A stretch of 64,000 nucleotides of DNA from Rhodocollybia butyracea (GCA_015501585.1 JADNRY010000144.1:1-64000); one strand, 5' to 3'. Shown: positions 46,656 to 58,700, counted from the first letter of the stretch. The notes: generated by a model from the letters alone, not told the origin. A program made the numbers and translations.

Positions 46656-48136
46656 TCATACATGATCACTAGCAGTGGCCGACCCAGGATACGAAGGTGG
46701 CGGGATACTGCCCGCCAACCAAGCATTCTCGGCCAAGAGCAGATCTATCCGTCTCCGCATCGTCGTAACATCCATCGTCTCAAGTTCCGAGTCATTCGCA
46801 AAGGAAATAAGTGGCATCATGCCTTCCCCCATCCTTTCATCTCTTCCAAGTCGCTCTTCGAATATGACTGTCCTACTGGCACCGATAGGATGTTGAAGGT
46901 CAGACTTTGGATTCGAATTCTTTCTAGGCTCTGGCGAAAGAATTAAAGCTGCCTGAGACTGGAGAACCGGAGACTGCGGTGAAAGGAACGGGAGTCAAGG
47001 TAGCGAGCCCCCGGAGAGCTAGTCTTTTTGAGCGGAGTTTGCGTCGGGTGTACCAAAGTGTTGCGAGAGATAGGAGGGCTAACAAAAGTAAGCCTCCAAT
47101 GATGCCGCCGATCAAGGCTCCCTTTGGCGAGGGACGGTGGGTAATAGCGGATATGGAAGAAGGGACAAGCGATGGCGACAAGGTGCTATAGGAAGCGATA
47201 AGTTTGATGGGAAGAGAAAATATCAGCAAAACCTTACGGGCTCGGATTTGGGCTGCGTGGACAGTGGTAATAGTAAGTAGAAGATCCGCAATTTTGATAT
47301 CGGCTTACCTTGCTACGCCTGAAGAAGAACTAGTGGAAGAACGGCTAGACAGCAACGTCGATCCAGCGATGGCAGTGGTGTGAGTAGTCAAGGATGAAAT
47401 GGAGTGGGTAGTTGACGTTGATGAGGTTTGACTGGAGCTCTTTTGAGATGTGGAAGTGGTAGTAATTTGTGTCGTGCTTGAGGAGGTACTGGGAGTTGTA
47501 TCACCACCAGCGCATTTTTCGGTAGCTTCAAGACAGTCAACTCGTGAGCAAATGCGATAGAAGTTGTTGCTCTTACACGAAGCAAACTGTTTCGTCGTTG
47601 AATTCCCATCGTTATCTTGGATCGTAAACGTAAACTGGTCGCCTTGGGTGAAATTAATTATCTGAGAGAGAGCTGGATGGGTTTAAATACCTGCCAACAC
47701 CTGCGGAAAATCAGGGGTGAACGTATGTGACTGTGTATTTCCAAGGTTGGATGTAAGATCTGGCAATCCGGAAGTTCTGAAAATATGAGAAATTATGGGT
47801 TGCTTGAAAGTAAAAGGCTCACTGCTATAGCTGATCAATTAGTAGTGGGTAAGTAGATGAGCATTGAAGGTACGTACTTGAATGAGTTGGAATGGTTCAA
47901 TATGAAGAAGAATAAGTTTGGAGATCACCAACAGGCTACTGGAATGGCTCACGTATCCCGCCTTGCCATTGCAGTAAGATAGAGGCGCAGGTTATGGTAG
48001 TTTGTCTAATGGTTACCGAGTGTCAGTAGTAGTTGAAGGATCCAATCTGGACTACACACGTATTGAGAAAAGTCAGGGCTTGACCTTGCACCCCCGAGTG
48101 TAAGCAATAAAGAAAAAAAAGAAAAAGGAAGATCAT
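46656..48136 (-). pseudogene. Surface-protein paralog, copy B (frameshifted tail)
   Basis: This copy has the same plan as copy A. The signal peptide MIFLFLFFLYCLHSGVQG starts at the ATG at 48136. There is a short Ser/Thr stalk, the membrane segment GALIGGIIGGLLLLALLSLA and YTRRKLRSKR. In the tail, PVSGS is followed by FNSFARA and a stop at about 46924, where copies A and C continue GSALxxSPExR. A small deletion shifts the frame; the remaining tail (down to YPGSATASDHV and the stop at 46656-46658) is intact in another frame. The protein would therefore lose most of its cytosolic tail but keep its membrane anchor. It may be a pseudogene, or a decoy-like short form if expressed. Confidence 0.65.
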
Positions 48137-48139
48137 CCC

Positions 48140-49645
48140 AAATCGCACTGCGTCAGGAAAGGACAAGAGGGAATTAAAGGAAGCATTCGTGAATCGTTTA
48201 AGGCGAATGCCCCGACGATAAGCGCCTACCCTTCAAATGTCACTGGGAACACGGTATCAAGAGGCCGCTGCACAACAGTGATTATTCCTTTGCAAGAGCA
48301 ACCAACTATCTAAATGGTGATGTGGTGTTATTTCCACCTAGCTGCCAAGGATAAATGGAGATGATTCTTGAGGTCATTTTGTTGCACCAGATTGCACTCC
48401 GACTCACACAAAATGGAATGGATAAACGGCACCGGAAGTCTTTCATCGAACTGGTAACTTGTCAAGCCAGGATCCATCACAGAGAATATCTATATCTATG
48501 TTAGTGTAGCTCTGAAACACTCTGATTCATCATCTGGCAAAGTTGATTCCAGGCTACAAGTGGGTAGATGGCCTCAACTGGGCAGTACGGCAAAGTGGGT
48601 TATAGGTACGTGTGTCCGGATCAATTATACTGAATAGCAAATTCCGGCCATCATGCATCAATATGTACTACTACCAAAGCAGCAAACACAACTTATATTA
48701 CGCCACCACGTAGTACAAAGATTGCAACAAAGAGCCAACAGACAAGCTTGGCTCTCAACCACTGCGGAGGAGACAATTTGTGCCTGTGAATGACCAAATC
48801 CCAACAGCACGATGTTCGTCAAACTTATGGGCCTCACTGAAGGAAAGGGCGAGGAGAGGCAAGGAGTAGACGAGAGGGAACAGCGAGCAGTTTTGAAACA
48901 CACGTAGCAGCGTGAAATAAAATCGGGCAGATCAACATCATTCTTCTGGATTCCTCCTTCCAGCTCGTCATTTTTGAACTCGTCCTCAGGCCCAGGCCTC
49001 ACTAGCACTGTGCACCCGATTCACTGAACACGAAAACCTACTCAAAGAGGTCCTCCAGTTTCCATCAGAATCCCATCAGAATCCCCAGCCAACGACTTTT
49101 TGAGTCTTTCGATGCTGATCCACTGAAACCAACCGAAACGGCTCTCGAAACTCCAGAAAGGACGCGAGAGGCTCTTCATCCATATTCAGAAACAACATAG
49201 GCTGACCTCTGCTTGATAAACGCAAATTCGTTCTCAAGAACTCAAGCTCAAGCTTCAAGCTCTTGAAGTTGAAGCTGTCATATCTTGGTATGACTACATA
49301 TCTAAAACGCTCACGAAACATACTAACAAATCCTCAGCTCGCTACTTGTGTCTCAATCCGAACTCTCATTTCACTCGAATTGTGAACATGTTCTCCGAAT
49401 CACCACATCTCGAGCTCCTGGACCATGCATATCTTACGTACACTATATGTAGAGAAGGACGAAACCGAAAAAGCACGGAAAGAAAAGATTGTGTCGTTCA
49501 TCCAAACAGTGCGTCTATTTTCCAATTCATTTGATATCCGCTCATTATTTTTGACTGGGATTCACTCGTCGACGTCAGTTTACCACGAATGTCTGGTATG
49601 AGGACCCTGTTAGGACATAACTTTGTAGCTATTACAAAATCATAC
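48140..49645. other. Duplicated spacer between copies B and C
   Basis: Blocks shared with 44920-46000 and 51150-51330 include GAGGGAA(T/C)TAAAGGAAGCATTC, the GCTGCACAACA(G/A)TGATTATT block and CAAAGATTG(G/C)AACAAAGAG. These show that the tandem unit was about 3 kb. A plus-strand frame around 49020-49100 (LLKEVLQFPSESHQNP) and 49346-49534 has no recognisable family. Confidence 0.45.
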
Positions 49646-51150
49646 TTAAATGTAATCGCCAGCAGTGTCTGACCCAGGATACGAAGGTGGCGGGATACTC
49701 GTCAACCAAGCATTCTCGGCCAAGAGCAGTTCTATCCGTCTCTGCATCGTCATGACATCCATCATCTCAAGCTCCGACACAAAGGAAATAGGTGACACCA
49801 TGCCTTCCCCTCTCCGTTCATCTCTTCCAAGTCTGAGCTCTTCGAATATGACTGTCCCACCACCGAGAGGATGTTGAAGGTCGGACTTTGGATTCGAGTT
49901 ATTTCTAGGTTCTGGCGAATGAATCAAAGCTGATCCTGGAACAGAAACTGGAGAGACGGCGGTGAAAGGAAGCGGAGTAGGGGTAGCGAACTGGTGGAGA
50001 GCTAGTTTTTTTAAGCGGAGTTTGCGTCGGGTGTACGAAAGTGTTGCGAGAGAGAGGACGGCTAGCAGGAGTAAGCCTCCAATGATGCCGCCGATCAAGG
50101 CTCCCTTTGACGAGGGACGGTGGGTGATAGCGGATATGGAGGAAGGGACAGGCAATGGCGACAAGGTGCTATAGGAAGCGATAAGTTTGATGGGAAGAGA
50201 AAATATCAGGGAAAACCTTACGGGCTTGGATTTGGGCTGCGTGGACAATGGTAATAAGTAGAAGATTCACAATCTTGGTATCGGCTTACCTTGCTACGCT
50301 TGAAGAAGTACTAGTGAAAGAACGACTAGATGGCAGCAACGTCGATACGGTGATGGCAGCGGTGTGGGCAGTCGAGGAGGAAACAGAGTGGGTCGTTGAC
50401 GTTAATGACGTTTGACTGCAATCTTTCATGAGAAGTGGAAGTGGTAGTAATTTGCGTCGTGCTTGAGGAGGTACTGGCAGTTGTATCATCACCAGCGCAT
50501 CCTTCGGTAGCTTCCAAGATAAGTCAAACTCATGAGTGAATGCGATTAGAAGTTTAAGCTCTTACACGAAGTAAACTGTTTCGTCGTTGAATTCCCATCG
50601 TTATCTTGGATCGTAAACGTAAACTGGTCGCCTTGGGGGGAGAGTTAATTATTTGAGGGAGAGCTGGGAGGTTGGTTTATAAATACCTGCCAACACCTGT
50701 GTAAAATCAGGGGTGAACGTATGTGACTGTGTATTTCCGAGGTTGGATGTACGATCTGGCAATCCAGAAGTTTTGAAAATATGAGAAATTATGGGTCTCT
50801 TGAAGGTAAAAAAGGCTCACTGCTATATAGCTGATCGATTAGTAGTGGGTAAGTAGATGAGCATTGAAGGTACGTACTTGAATGAGTTGGAATGGTTCTA
50901 TATGAAGAGGAATAAGTTTGGACTCGATCCCCAACAGGGCTACTGGAATGGCTCATGTATGCCGCCTTGCCATTGCAGTACGATAGAGGCGCAGGTGATG
51001 GTAGTTTGTCTAATGGGCATTAGGTACTGAGTGTCAGTAGGTGAAGGATACAACCTGGACTACACACGTATTGAGGAAAGTCAGGGCTTGAGCTTGCACG
51101 CCTGAATGTAAACAGAAAAGAAGAAAAATAAAAATAAAAAGGAGGATCAT
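49646..51150 (-). CDS. Secreted-stalk single-TM surface protein, copy C
   Basis: The ATG at 51150 opens a signal peptide with an extra leucine/phenylalanine stretch (MILLFIFIFLLFCLHSGVQA), then QALTFLNT. A GTGTGTAG...ATTAG intron joins QTTITCASIVLQWQGG. The extracellular domain matches copies A and B, and the Ser/Thr stalk is short (THSVSSSTAH). The membrane-proximal block SAITHRPSSKGALIGGIIGG, the membrane helix and YTRRKLRLKK are followed by a tail with MDVMTMQRRIELLLAENAWL, an amphipathic helix conserved in all three copies, and SIPPPSYPG near the stop at 49646. The tail is uninterrupted, unlike that of copy B. Function unknown; the conserved tail helix suggests a cytosolic binding partner (inference). 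Confidence 0.7.
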
Positions 51151-51339
51151 CCCAACTCGCACTGCGTCAGGAAAGGATAAGAGGGAATTAAAGGAAGCAT
51201 TCGCGAATCGCTAAGGCGAGCGGCCCTATGATAAGTGCTTACCTTCTAGGAACGCTGTAACAAGGCTACTGCACAACAGTGATTATTGCTTTGCAAGAGC
51301 AACCAACTATCTAAATGTGGTACGTATTTCCGTAACTCT

Positions 51340-52980
51340 AATTCAAATGCATAGTAATCCACAAGTAGTTACGCGGTGTACACTTGGAGTTCCAGTAGAC
51401 GTGCTTTGGGCGACTTGTTCGAACTTGGAAACCATGTTGTTTCCGAGAAGCATCCTCAAAAGTTGAAACTTGAGGAGAACGAGGGTTGGGGAGAAGAGCT
51501 GAATGTTGAATTGCACGGGTTATCGAGGATTGATTGAAGATCTGTGGATATCAGCACCGAATACTTTAACCAAACTTTAACTTATGGAAAGGAAAAACGT
51601 ACTGTCACCATCTAGACTCTAGGAGTACATTACATCTCCACTATCTTATCATCGTTAAAGTCAAAGAAGAATCCATCTCGTTCGCGCTCACATTGAGCAG
51701 TTCAACGGCTACCTCTTCGTGCTCCTCTTGCGTATCGGAGCCACTTTAACGGACCTTGTGAGGTCAGCTGAGGGCGAAATCACACACTTACAGTTCTCCC
51801 TATATGAATCATGTTAACATGACAGATCCTGGATGGGCGTTGTGTGTTGTGCGTTTTTCCGTTGTTCTGTTTTCCAAGGTTTGATGAGTTTGATACTCTG
51901 TGATTCTCTCTGATCCTAATCGAGGATAAGTACTACACGGCGTACATCTCGGAAGGCACTCCAAATGGTGGGTTTAAGTAGGGCCTAAGTCCATGTTGCC
52001 TTGGGTGATTAGTTTAAAAGAAATCCAAGTCGACTACCTATCCGTCGTCCGCGTTATACCTCCATGATCTTATCGTTATTGTCAGAATCAGATTTCGAGT
52101 CCGAGTCAGCGCCTAGCGGTTCAATAGCGACTTCTTCCTGTTCTTCCTCCTCCTGTTTAGCCTGCGCTGATTCTGCATCGACGCATTATGCATTAAGATT
52201 ATGATCCCCGAATCCCAATGCTTGTATCAACCTCGTCTCCGGGGGAAGGGTGTCGATTTGAGTTACATAAATCAGTATCTACCGGTGGCTGTACGAAGCA
52301 GAAACGCATTTCTGTGAGTGTCGATGCAGCTAAAGTAGCTGCTTCGACGTTCCAGTGATTCAGGCTGTGATTCAGCAACTGAACCCTTTTCCTGGATCAC
52401 ATCTGAATCACCATGGCTGACAGTCCCTATTATTAACTCCTAACCCCTACCAATACTACTGAGTGGAGGTCATACTGAATTAACGAAACTGACTCCTTGA
52501 AATGACAGCCAAGTCAGTGTACTGCGCGATTCCCAACTCATGGTCAACGCCACTTGATTATATCATGATATCACATTTTGGCTGACGGAAAAAGTCAAGT
52601 CAGTGTACTGGCGTCTATTCACTTAATTCAGCAACTGCCACACCATCGCAGGATCGTGTTTCACAGTACTCGCGGTATTGGCTAATGTATAAATGAGGCC
52701 AAACATGAATGATCCAGTCGCAAACCACTGACTGTATAGCTTTGCCAATACTAACACAACATTGGCTTATGACCCAGTATGTATCGGACCCCTAAGAGTA
52801 GACCCTTGAGAGATAACAATTTTATGCTATCAATATGAGATAGAGTGTCGGCGGTGTTCAGAAATTCAGCATGTTGTGTAAGTATGTTGTGCCCACTTCG
52901 TTCCCATGGAGTGATGGACTATAACCAAAGCACAGCAGGAATACAGTGGGGGTTGTGACATATATTCAACCAATCATATC
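51340..52980. other. Gap with two related acidic-tail remnants
   Basis: On the minus strand, 52060-52175 reads EEEEQEEVAIEPLGADSDSK and ends in a stop. At 51640-51730 a related piece reads TQEEHEEVAVELLNVS, out of a long frame. Both could be last exons of a duplicated, decayed gene. The direct repeat AAGTCAGTGTACTG stands at about 52512 and 52593. No complete gene is visible. Confidence 0.35.
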
Positions 52981-53110
52981 TTTTATAAAAAGTGACTTGT
53001 GGATGAAAATGTTTCAGTAGTTCTGCTGGTTCAGTCCCTCACTCGAATATTTCAGCTTACCTGGGCCGGTCAAGTTGCATCCCTCGAAATACTCCATACA
53101 ATTCCTAAAT

Positions 53111-53299
53111 ATGCACGCTGCCCTTCTCCTCTTAATGCCCATAGCGAGCTTCACGCTTGCTGTGTGTCGACTGACAGGTCATGGGACCACATCCAGTCTC
53201 AAAAGACCGCCAGAGGATGAAGGCACCAACCTGCCATTCCGGAAGAAAACATATCACCGGAAACGTATAAGTGTTTACTGGTTAGTCACATATACCTAG
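53111..53299 (+). CDS. Candidate small secreted protein
   Basis: The ATG at 53111 gives MHAALLLLMPIASFTLAV, a good signal peptide. A short basic polypeptide of some 44 residues follows, with dibasic sites (FRKKTYHRKR), and a stop at 53299. A TATA-like TTTATAAAA lies upstream at about 52981. No family is recognised, and it could be only the first exon of a longer gene. Small secreted basic proteins are common in Agaricomycetes, but this call rests on the signal peptide alone. Confidence 0.35.
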   Translation: MHAALLLLMPIASFTLAVCRLTGHGTTSSLKRPPEDEGTNLPFRKKTYHRKRISVYWLVTYT

Positions 53300-53712
53300 T
53301 ACCCACATTTTTCCAGAAAGTGACCTTCATTGCAGACAAAGAAGGTAGTTTCATCTCGGGACCCACTCATCTCAATACCACCTCGAGACCCGCTCGTTTC
53401 GATAGTGCTGAGGGCATCAGCCTGAGTGGTTTTGCTGGGGGATAAATAAATTCTTTGACCTCGCTCAATGTGACTATACCTACGAGGGTAAATGGGAACC
53501 AGCTCAAGGAAACAAGAAATTTGTTTATTTCAAGATCACTGGTAACGTGTTATGACCCACATCCACATCCTATGCACCCACCTTTTTCTTCTATTAACCA
53601 AATATGGCCACTATCATTAACATTCCTACTTCACACTTATTACACACATTCATTACTTATTTTCTCTTCACACCGCTTGAGATAATGCCGCACAGACCCT
53701 TATTCACAGTAT

Positions 53713-53910
53713 TGACTCATTATTACTCAATTCCGGTTCCACTGAATGACTCAACATCAGTCAATTACGGTTCCACCTAAATGACTCATCATCAGTCATT
53801 GCACAGCATCTGCAGTCAGGCTGACTGATCTGCAGCATTTCCACAGTTATGACTCAAAACTAGTCATTCCGCAGCATTTCCTAACTAGTACATATTAAAC
53901 AGTATATAAG
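53713..53910 (+). promoter_or_regulatory. Promoter: four TGACTCA sites and a TATA box
   Basis: TGACTCA, the core site of Gcn4/AP-1-type bZIP factors, occurs at 53713-53719, 53747-53753, 53782-53788 and 53850-53856. Two of them sit in a tandem unit of about 35 bp (CGGTTCCAC..AATGACTCA). TATATAAG is at 53903-53910. Transcription would start around 53935, giving a leader of almost 800 nt before the ATG at 54728. The structure resembles the U3 part of an LTR, but no second LTR lies inside the window, so LTR status is unproven. Confidence 0.55.
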
Positions 53911-54010
53911 AAGGCTAGATTTACCAATGTACGGTAGACGTATTATTTTCTTAAATCCAAACCCCCACTTGTTTGCTGTTATCACTTGTGTGAATCACCA
54001 GACCAACTCA

Positions 54011-54323
54011 TTGTATCTTGTTGAGCTATCTCCAAGCTACAATACACATTTATACATCTTGTTGAGCTAACTCCAAGTTGTATCCACTAACATTCACCTG
54101 TTGAGCTATCTCCTAGTGAATACTTCTTTAATTGCCACTTGTTGAGCTATCTCCGAGTTGCAACTTCCTATTACTTGTTGAGCTATCTCCGAGTATTAGA
54201 CACCACACTCACTACTACTTGTTGAGCCATCTCCGAGTATTAGTTCTGATTCATATTACTGCTTGTTGAGCCATCTCTGAGGGTAATCTTATTATTATTT
54301 GTCGAGCTATCTCCAAATAATAA
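54011..54323 (+). ncRNA. Array of eight tandem hairpins with a shared loop and covarying stems
   Basis: Eight units spaced about 36-46 bp share a 12-nt loop, TTGAGC(T/C)ATCTC (one TTGAGCTAACTC, one TCGAGCTATCTC), at 54021, 54062, 54101, 54142, 54178, 54222, 54266 and 54302. The 10 nt on each side pair with each other but differ from unit to unit. Unit 1 is TTGTATCTTG with CAAGCTACAA; unit 2 ATACATCTTG with CAAGTTGTAT; unit 5 CTATTACTTG with CGAGTATTAG; unit 8 TTATTATTTG with CAAATAATAA (all ten pairs). Units 4-6 include G-U pairs on the plus strand, which favours RNA from that strand. The array lies in the leader between the TATA box and the ORF at 54728. It could serve in packaging, translation or stability; the role is unknown. 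Confidence 0.75.
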
Positions 54324-54452
54324 CTTCTGTGAGTTTCGTATTACAAACTAGTTACTAACTTTACTTGAGCCTAGTTGTTTGAGTATATATTTTTTGCCTA
54401 GCGGTTTCAACAAACGGAAAGGCTTGCTCTATAATCTTAGGCCTGAGGCAGT

Positions 54453-54499
54453 CCCCTCTAAGTGGTTGACGGCTTAAGCAAGAAACCTCGTTAGAGGGG
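54453..54499 (+). ncRNA. Further stem in the same leader
   Basis: CCCCTCTAA (54453-54461) and TTAGAGGGG (54491-54499) form a perfect 9-bp stem around a 29-nt loop that itself contains short complements. It is flanked by GCCTGAGGC and a GAAACCGGCTTCGG stretch, so the whole leader from 54011 to about 54530 appears folded. Confidence 0.5.
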
Positions 54500-54727
54500 C
54501 CTGGAAACCGGCTTCGGACCGTGGCATAGACTTTTTTGATCTATATAAGTCTTAACCCCAATATGGGCAAAGCGGATGGGAAAATAAAATTGTATTGAAA
54601 ACTGTTCCACCAATTCCGTCGACTTTTAGTTTTCTTCCATCTTTTCTGTGCTTTCAACACTTTTGACGTGTCGTTACACAAACGACGCGTTTATAACAAT
54701 ATCAATCAATTCTTACAACACAACGAA

Positions 54728-55176
54728 ATGAATTCCCAGCCTTTATTCCAGTTCGTCTTGAATACAGCTCCAGTAGCACCAGATCCTAGTGCATTACAAC
54801 AGTCAATCTCCCAGCCGATGACCTTTGGTACAGACCCAGTTTTAGTGCCAAAAACAAGAAGACAAAAACAGAAACCTGCGGTGTTCAAAGTCCCAGATTA
54901 TCCTATTCAAAGCTTTGCAACTGAAAGCCAATCACCTGCAGGCTGCTCATCTTTTCTACAGTCGCCGAGTTTGACTCCAATTGTGGGACTAGGACTTGCA
55001 GAGCCTTTTCTAGAGAACGGAACCGATACCCAGTCGCCACTAGCGAGCAGTCTATTCTCTAGCTTCGATACTCCAGATTCATCTTCATATTTTACCAGCA
55101 CCAACACTCGCTCATTCCACCAGCTTCCAGCCACTCTGGCAACTCCAGCTCTCTTGTCATCTTGGTCAGAGCCATC
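54728..55176 (+). pseudogene. Ser/Pro/Gln-rich ORF, 5' part, split by a hAT element (continues at 63881)
   Basis: The first ATG is at 54728 (MNSQPLFQFVLNTAPVAPDP). The product is rich in Ser, Pro, Thr and Gln with a basic patch (KTRRQKQKPAVFK). At SWSEPS the reading frame enters the inserted hAT element, so the hybrid frame runs to a stop at 55324 within transposon DNA. If the insertion and one GAGCCATC copy are set aside, the frame continues at 63881 as SSPEIIPQTPQS and stays open to the window end. The original gene may be a gag-like ORF of a retroelement or a host gene with a structured leader; no zinc knuckle, protease or polymerase is seen here, and I do not recognise a family. Confidence 0.5.
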
Positions 55177-55798
55177 TAGAGATGTCCATGAGTCCAAGTC
55201 TTCACAAGTACTTGCAGGTAAGATCCGTGGGAAAACCCGCAAGTATGTGACTCGCGGATCCCAGGATCCGTTTCCCACGGGTCAGGCGCAGGTCACAAGT
55301 CAGACATTTGCAATTTTCGGTTGACTTGCAAGTACTTGTGTGACTTGTGCAAGCAATATGAACTCATATATTTGTTGTTGGTGATCAAAACTTACAGTAA
55401 TTAATAGTATCATATTTATTATAGTACTTATCAAGTACTGTCACACATGTTTGAGGTTGTAGACAGCTCAAAGCGACTGAGCGCTTATTTTAGCGCCCAA
55501 TCGCCGTAGGCTGTCTACAATCCAAAGCCTAACTGTCAGTACATTTTTTTTTTTTTTTTTTTTGTGGAGAGTAATATCTCCCTACGGTGTGCCGACAATG
55601 TCGTACAGCGTCGGGCCTCTGTAATGTTCAGCTGGAGCTGAACTGGTAATAGTCCACCTGGAGAAATGCTGTTACGCACGTGCATCCAGTAGATGCTTTT
55701 GTGTGGGACTCTTGATCTGTGCTGTACCGCCACTCCTAACCCCATCTCCACTCCACACCATTACTTACCGCATATACCATAATCATAATCATAACCCC

Positions 55799-58700
55799 TC
55801 AGCCGACACCAGCACTAATACCCACTAAAACTCCAGTTCTCTTGCACCAGTCCTCTGGGAGAGAGTCACGACCTTCGAGCACATTCTGCCAGGTCTTTGT
55901 TACTAAGGCGCAGCTAAGCGCTTTGCCCCCGAACTTTTTTGAGTTTGTTAGTAGGCGATCTAAACTCAGTCGCGAGTTTATGGTGAACATCCACCGATTT
56001 GTCACTTCCTGTGCTGATGGGTTTGGCTTTGCATTGATTACCCGTGCATTCCTTAGTTTCCAGATCAGATGTGCAGATTCCGAGACAATGATACGGTAGA
56101 GCCTCGATTCCCCTTTGAGGGTTTTGTTTCCTTTCCGGAAGGACGCTAGACCACAGGCCAGGATCTCCCCCAAACCTGGTTTGGTCCAGTCCGATTTGTT
56201 CTGCCGCCATAGGCTCTCACATAGTTCCCATATCTCCTTCTGACCTGGGACTTGGCAATCTGTCAATATGTGGTCCATTGACTCCTCACAGTTGCAGTGT
56301 TGGCAGGTACCTCTATGCTCGTGGTTTGGTATGTTTCTCCATCTCTTGCCCACTTTGTATGCTGAGTGCATCATCATGTACTGGAAGTGACGGGCTGATC
56401 TCGAGATATCTTTGTGCCGCAGTCCTTGCCATAGTTTCTCATCTGTGAAGTTCCTGCCAGTTAGGCGTAGTGCAGCGTCTCTTGCTCTCTCCATGTTTGC
56501 ACTAGCCTCTGGGCGGTCTAAGGGATCGGGGTACCCGGGATCTTCCATCTTGATCCTTCGGATGTTGTTGTAGGCAATGGATTGTGTTATTTTGCTCAGT
56601 CGCACGCCAGAAAGTTGTAGTGCCCTTGGTACAGTGAGGTCAATCATATCCTCAGCTGCTTTCTCTCGTCCTTCGTTCGCAAGTTTGTCTGCTTCTTCAT
56701 TTCCTTCTATACCAGCATGGGCCTTGACCCATTTGATATTTGTTAGAGCTGTTCTCTTTCGAAGGGCGGCAACTGTAGCCTGGATTTCCTGGCTGTTTTT
56801 TATTCCTGTGAAGCCAGTGTCTTCCCACTTTTGTAGGTTTACAGTCAATCCTTCGACCATGGTCCTTGAGTCACTTGCTACTGTGACTTCAACCATTCCC
56901 GGCAATTTCTGTACCGCTTCCTTGATGCCAATAATTTCTCCCGTTTGGTTTGACTGTGTGAGTGTTCCTGGTATACGGATGGCGGTGTTGTACATACTGT
57001 TTTCTGTAACAAAAATTCCAGCGCCAGCGGTTGCATCCTGGTCGCCGTTTTTCTTACACGACCCATCAGTGTAGACTATGACTGGTTCAATCGGGCCATC
57101 TTGGTCCCGTTCGGAGATATGCACTGAGTTACACTTATTGCCCTCTGTGAATATTCGAAAGGCATCCGCTAATGTTCCTTTGGTGGTGATTCTGTAGTCA
57201 AATGTCTTTGCATTTTCGTTTGGCTGGTTAGGTAGGTTTTCCGGTTCTACATCCTCTGGGAGGTATGAGAGTGGGTTCCATTTAGCAGGTAGGGCACTCA
57301 GTATTTGTTTTGCTTTAGTGAAGCAACGGTGGGGGTTCTCACAATCAGTGTTTTCCCAGGTGTCTTTGCAGGCTGTGCATCGGCAATTCCTCCGTTTTCC
57401 ATGTCGAGCTGTTCCCAGTTTCCTGGCTAGGGTTTCAGCATCCCCAACAGTTCGGATGGAGTGGTTCTTCTTTAGGCACTTGCTTGCGGCACTATTGTTC
57501 AAATGACGAATCTCCATAGACTCAATGTGGTACCAGATTGGCATTTGCCTTATGATATCACGGGAGAAGGCAAGCCCTTCTAGGCGCGTTCCATACTTCT
57601 TTGCTATGTTTATCATCGTTTGCAGGTCTTTGGGTAATTTTGATTTTGCTGTCTTCCATGATTGGAGGAAGATGTTTATGCGGTTGAAGTCCTCTACGCC
57701 CTCTTCAGTTTGGGGTATATGGTGAGCTATTAGGGCATCTGCAATGGAGGCCCATGTTGGGCGATCATGGTTGAAGTTCAGGTATGATTTGAGCCAGGTT
57801 ACGGTGATTGCCTCATTTCGGTCTATCAGGTTCAGCAGACCCTTGCCACCTTCATTTATGGGTGCATGCAGTACCTCCTTTTTTATGGTGACATGGGTTT
57901 TTCCCGCCCAGATGAAGTCCTTGATCCTCTTCTCCAGTTTTGTCTCTACCTCCTTTGGCATACCTTGTACCTTGGTTAGGTACTGGGTCATTCCTCCCAC
58001 TATCATCATTATTATTAGGCGTCTTCCCTCCATTGTGGGGTGGCTCCTCCCCCATCTTTCAAGTGCGGCGTCTATCTTTTTCGATGACTCTTGCCCAGGG
58101 CGTTACTTGGCATACACCATTTCCAATCATGGCCCCAAGGGAGCGTATGGCCTCGCCTTCTATGGCAACTTTGATATGCTCTGGGACTTTGGTGCCGTCA
58201 GTTCCATTCATGAATCTTGATTGGCGCATTGCTTCCCGATACTCAGGCGAGCCAATAGGTATGATTTCTGTCTTGTTTATATTAAACTTTGCACCTGATG
58301 CAAGGCACCAGCGATCTAAGACTTTGACAAGGTCGCCAAAGTCATCCTCTTTTGAGAGATAAACTGTGGTGTCATCAGCAAAGAGTGTTGCTATGAGACG
58401 TTCTTGTTTCCCGGGAATTGACAGGCCTTTTAGATCTGATTTTCGGAGGCCCTCTGCCAATGGCTCAATCGCTATATTGAAAATTAGGCATGAGAGGGGG
58501 TCTCCTTGGCGGACTCCTCTAATCACCTGAAAGGCGGACTCGCTGCGTTCTCCATTAACCATCAATGTGGTGTAGGCATCACTGTAGAGTGTTCTGACGG
58601 TTGATATAAATTCGTTAGGAATCTTATATGATCTCATTGCTTTCCAAAGGTAGTCATGTTTAATCTTATCGTACGCTTTTTCTTGGTCCAAGGCCACAAG

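Noticed and set aside
54011..54323. CRISPR-like regular repeat spacing
   Set aside because: The repeats are 12-nt hairpin loops with complementary flanks in a eukaryotic genome, not 23-40 bp repeats with unrelated spacers.
56577..57074. Plus-strand frames inside the LINE (also 57744-58220, 60210-60497)
   Set aside because: They are antisense to ORF2, where reverse transcriptase and RNase H motifs are clear on the minus strand.
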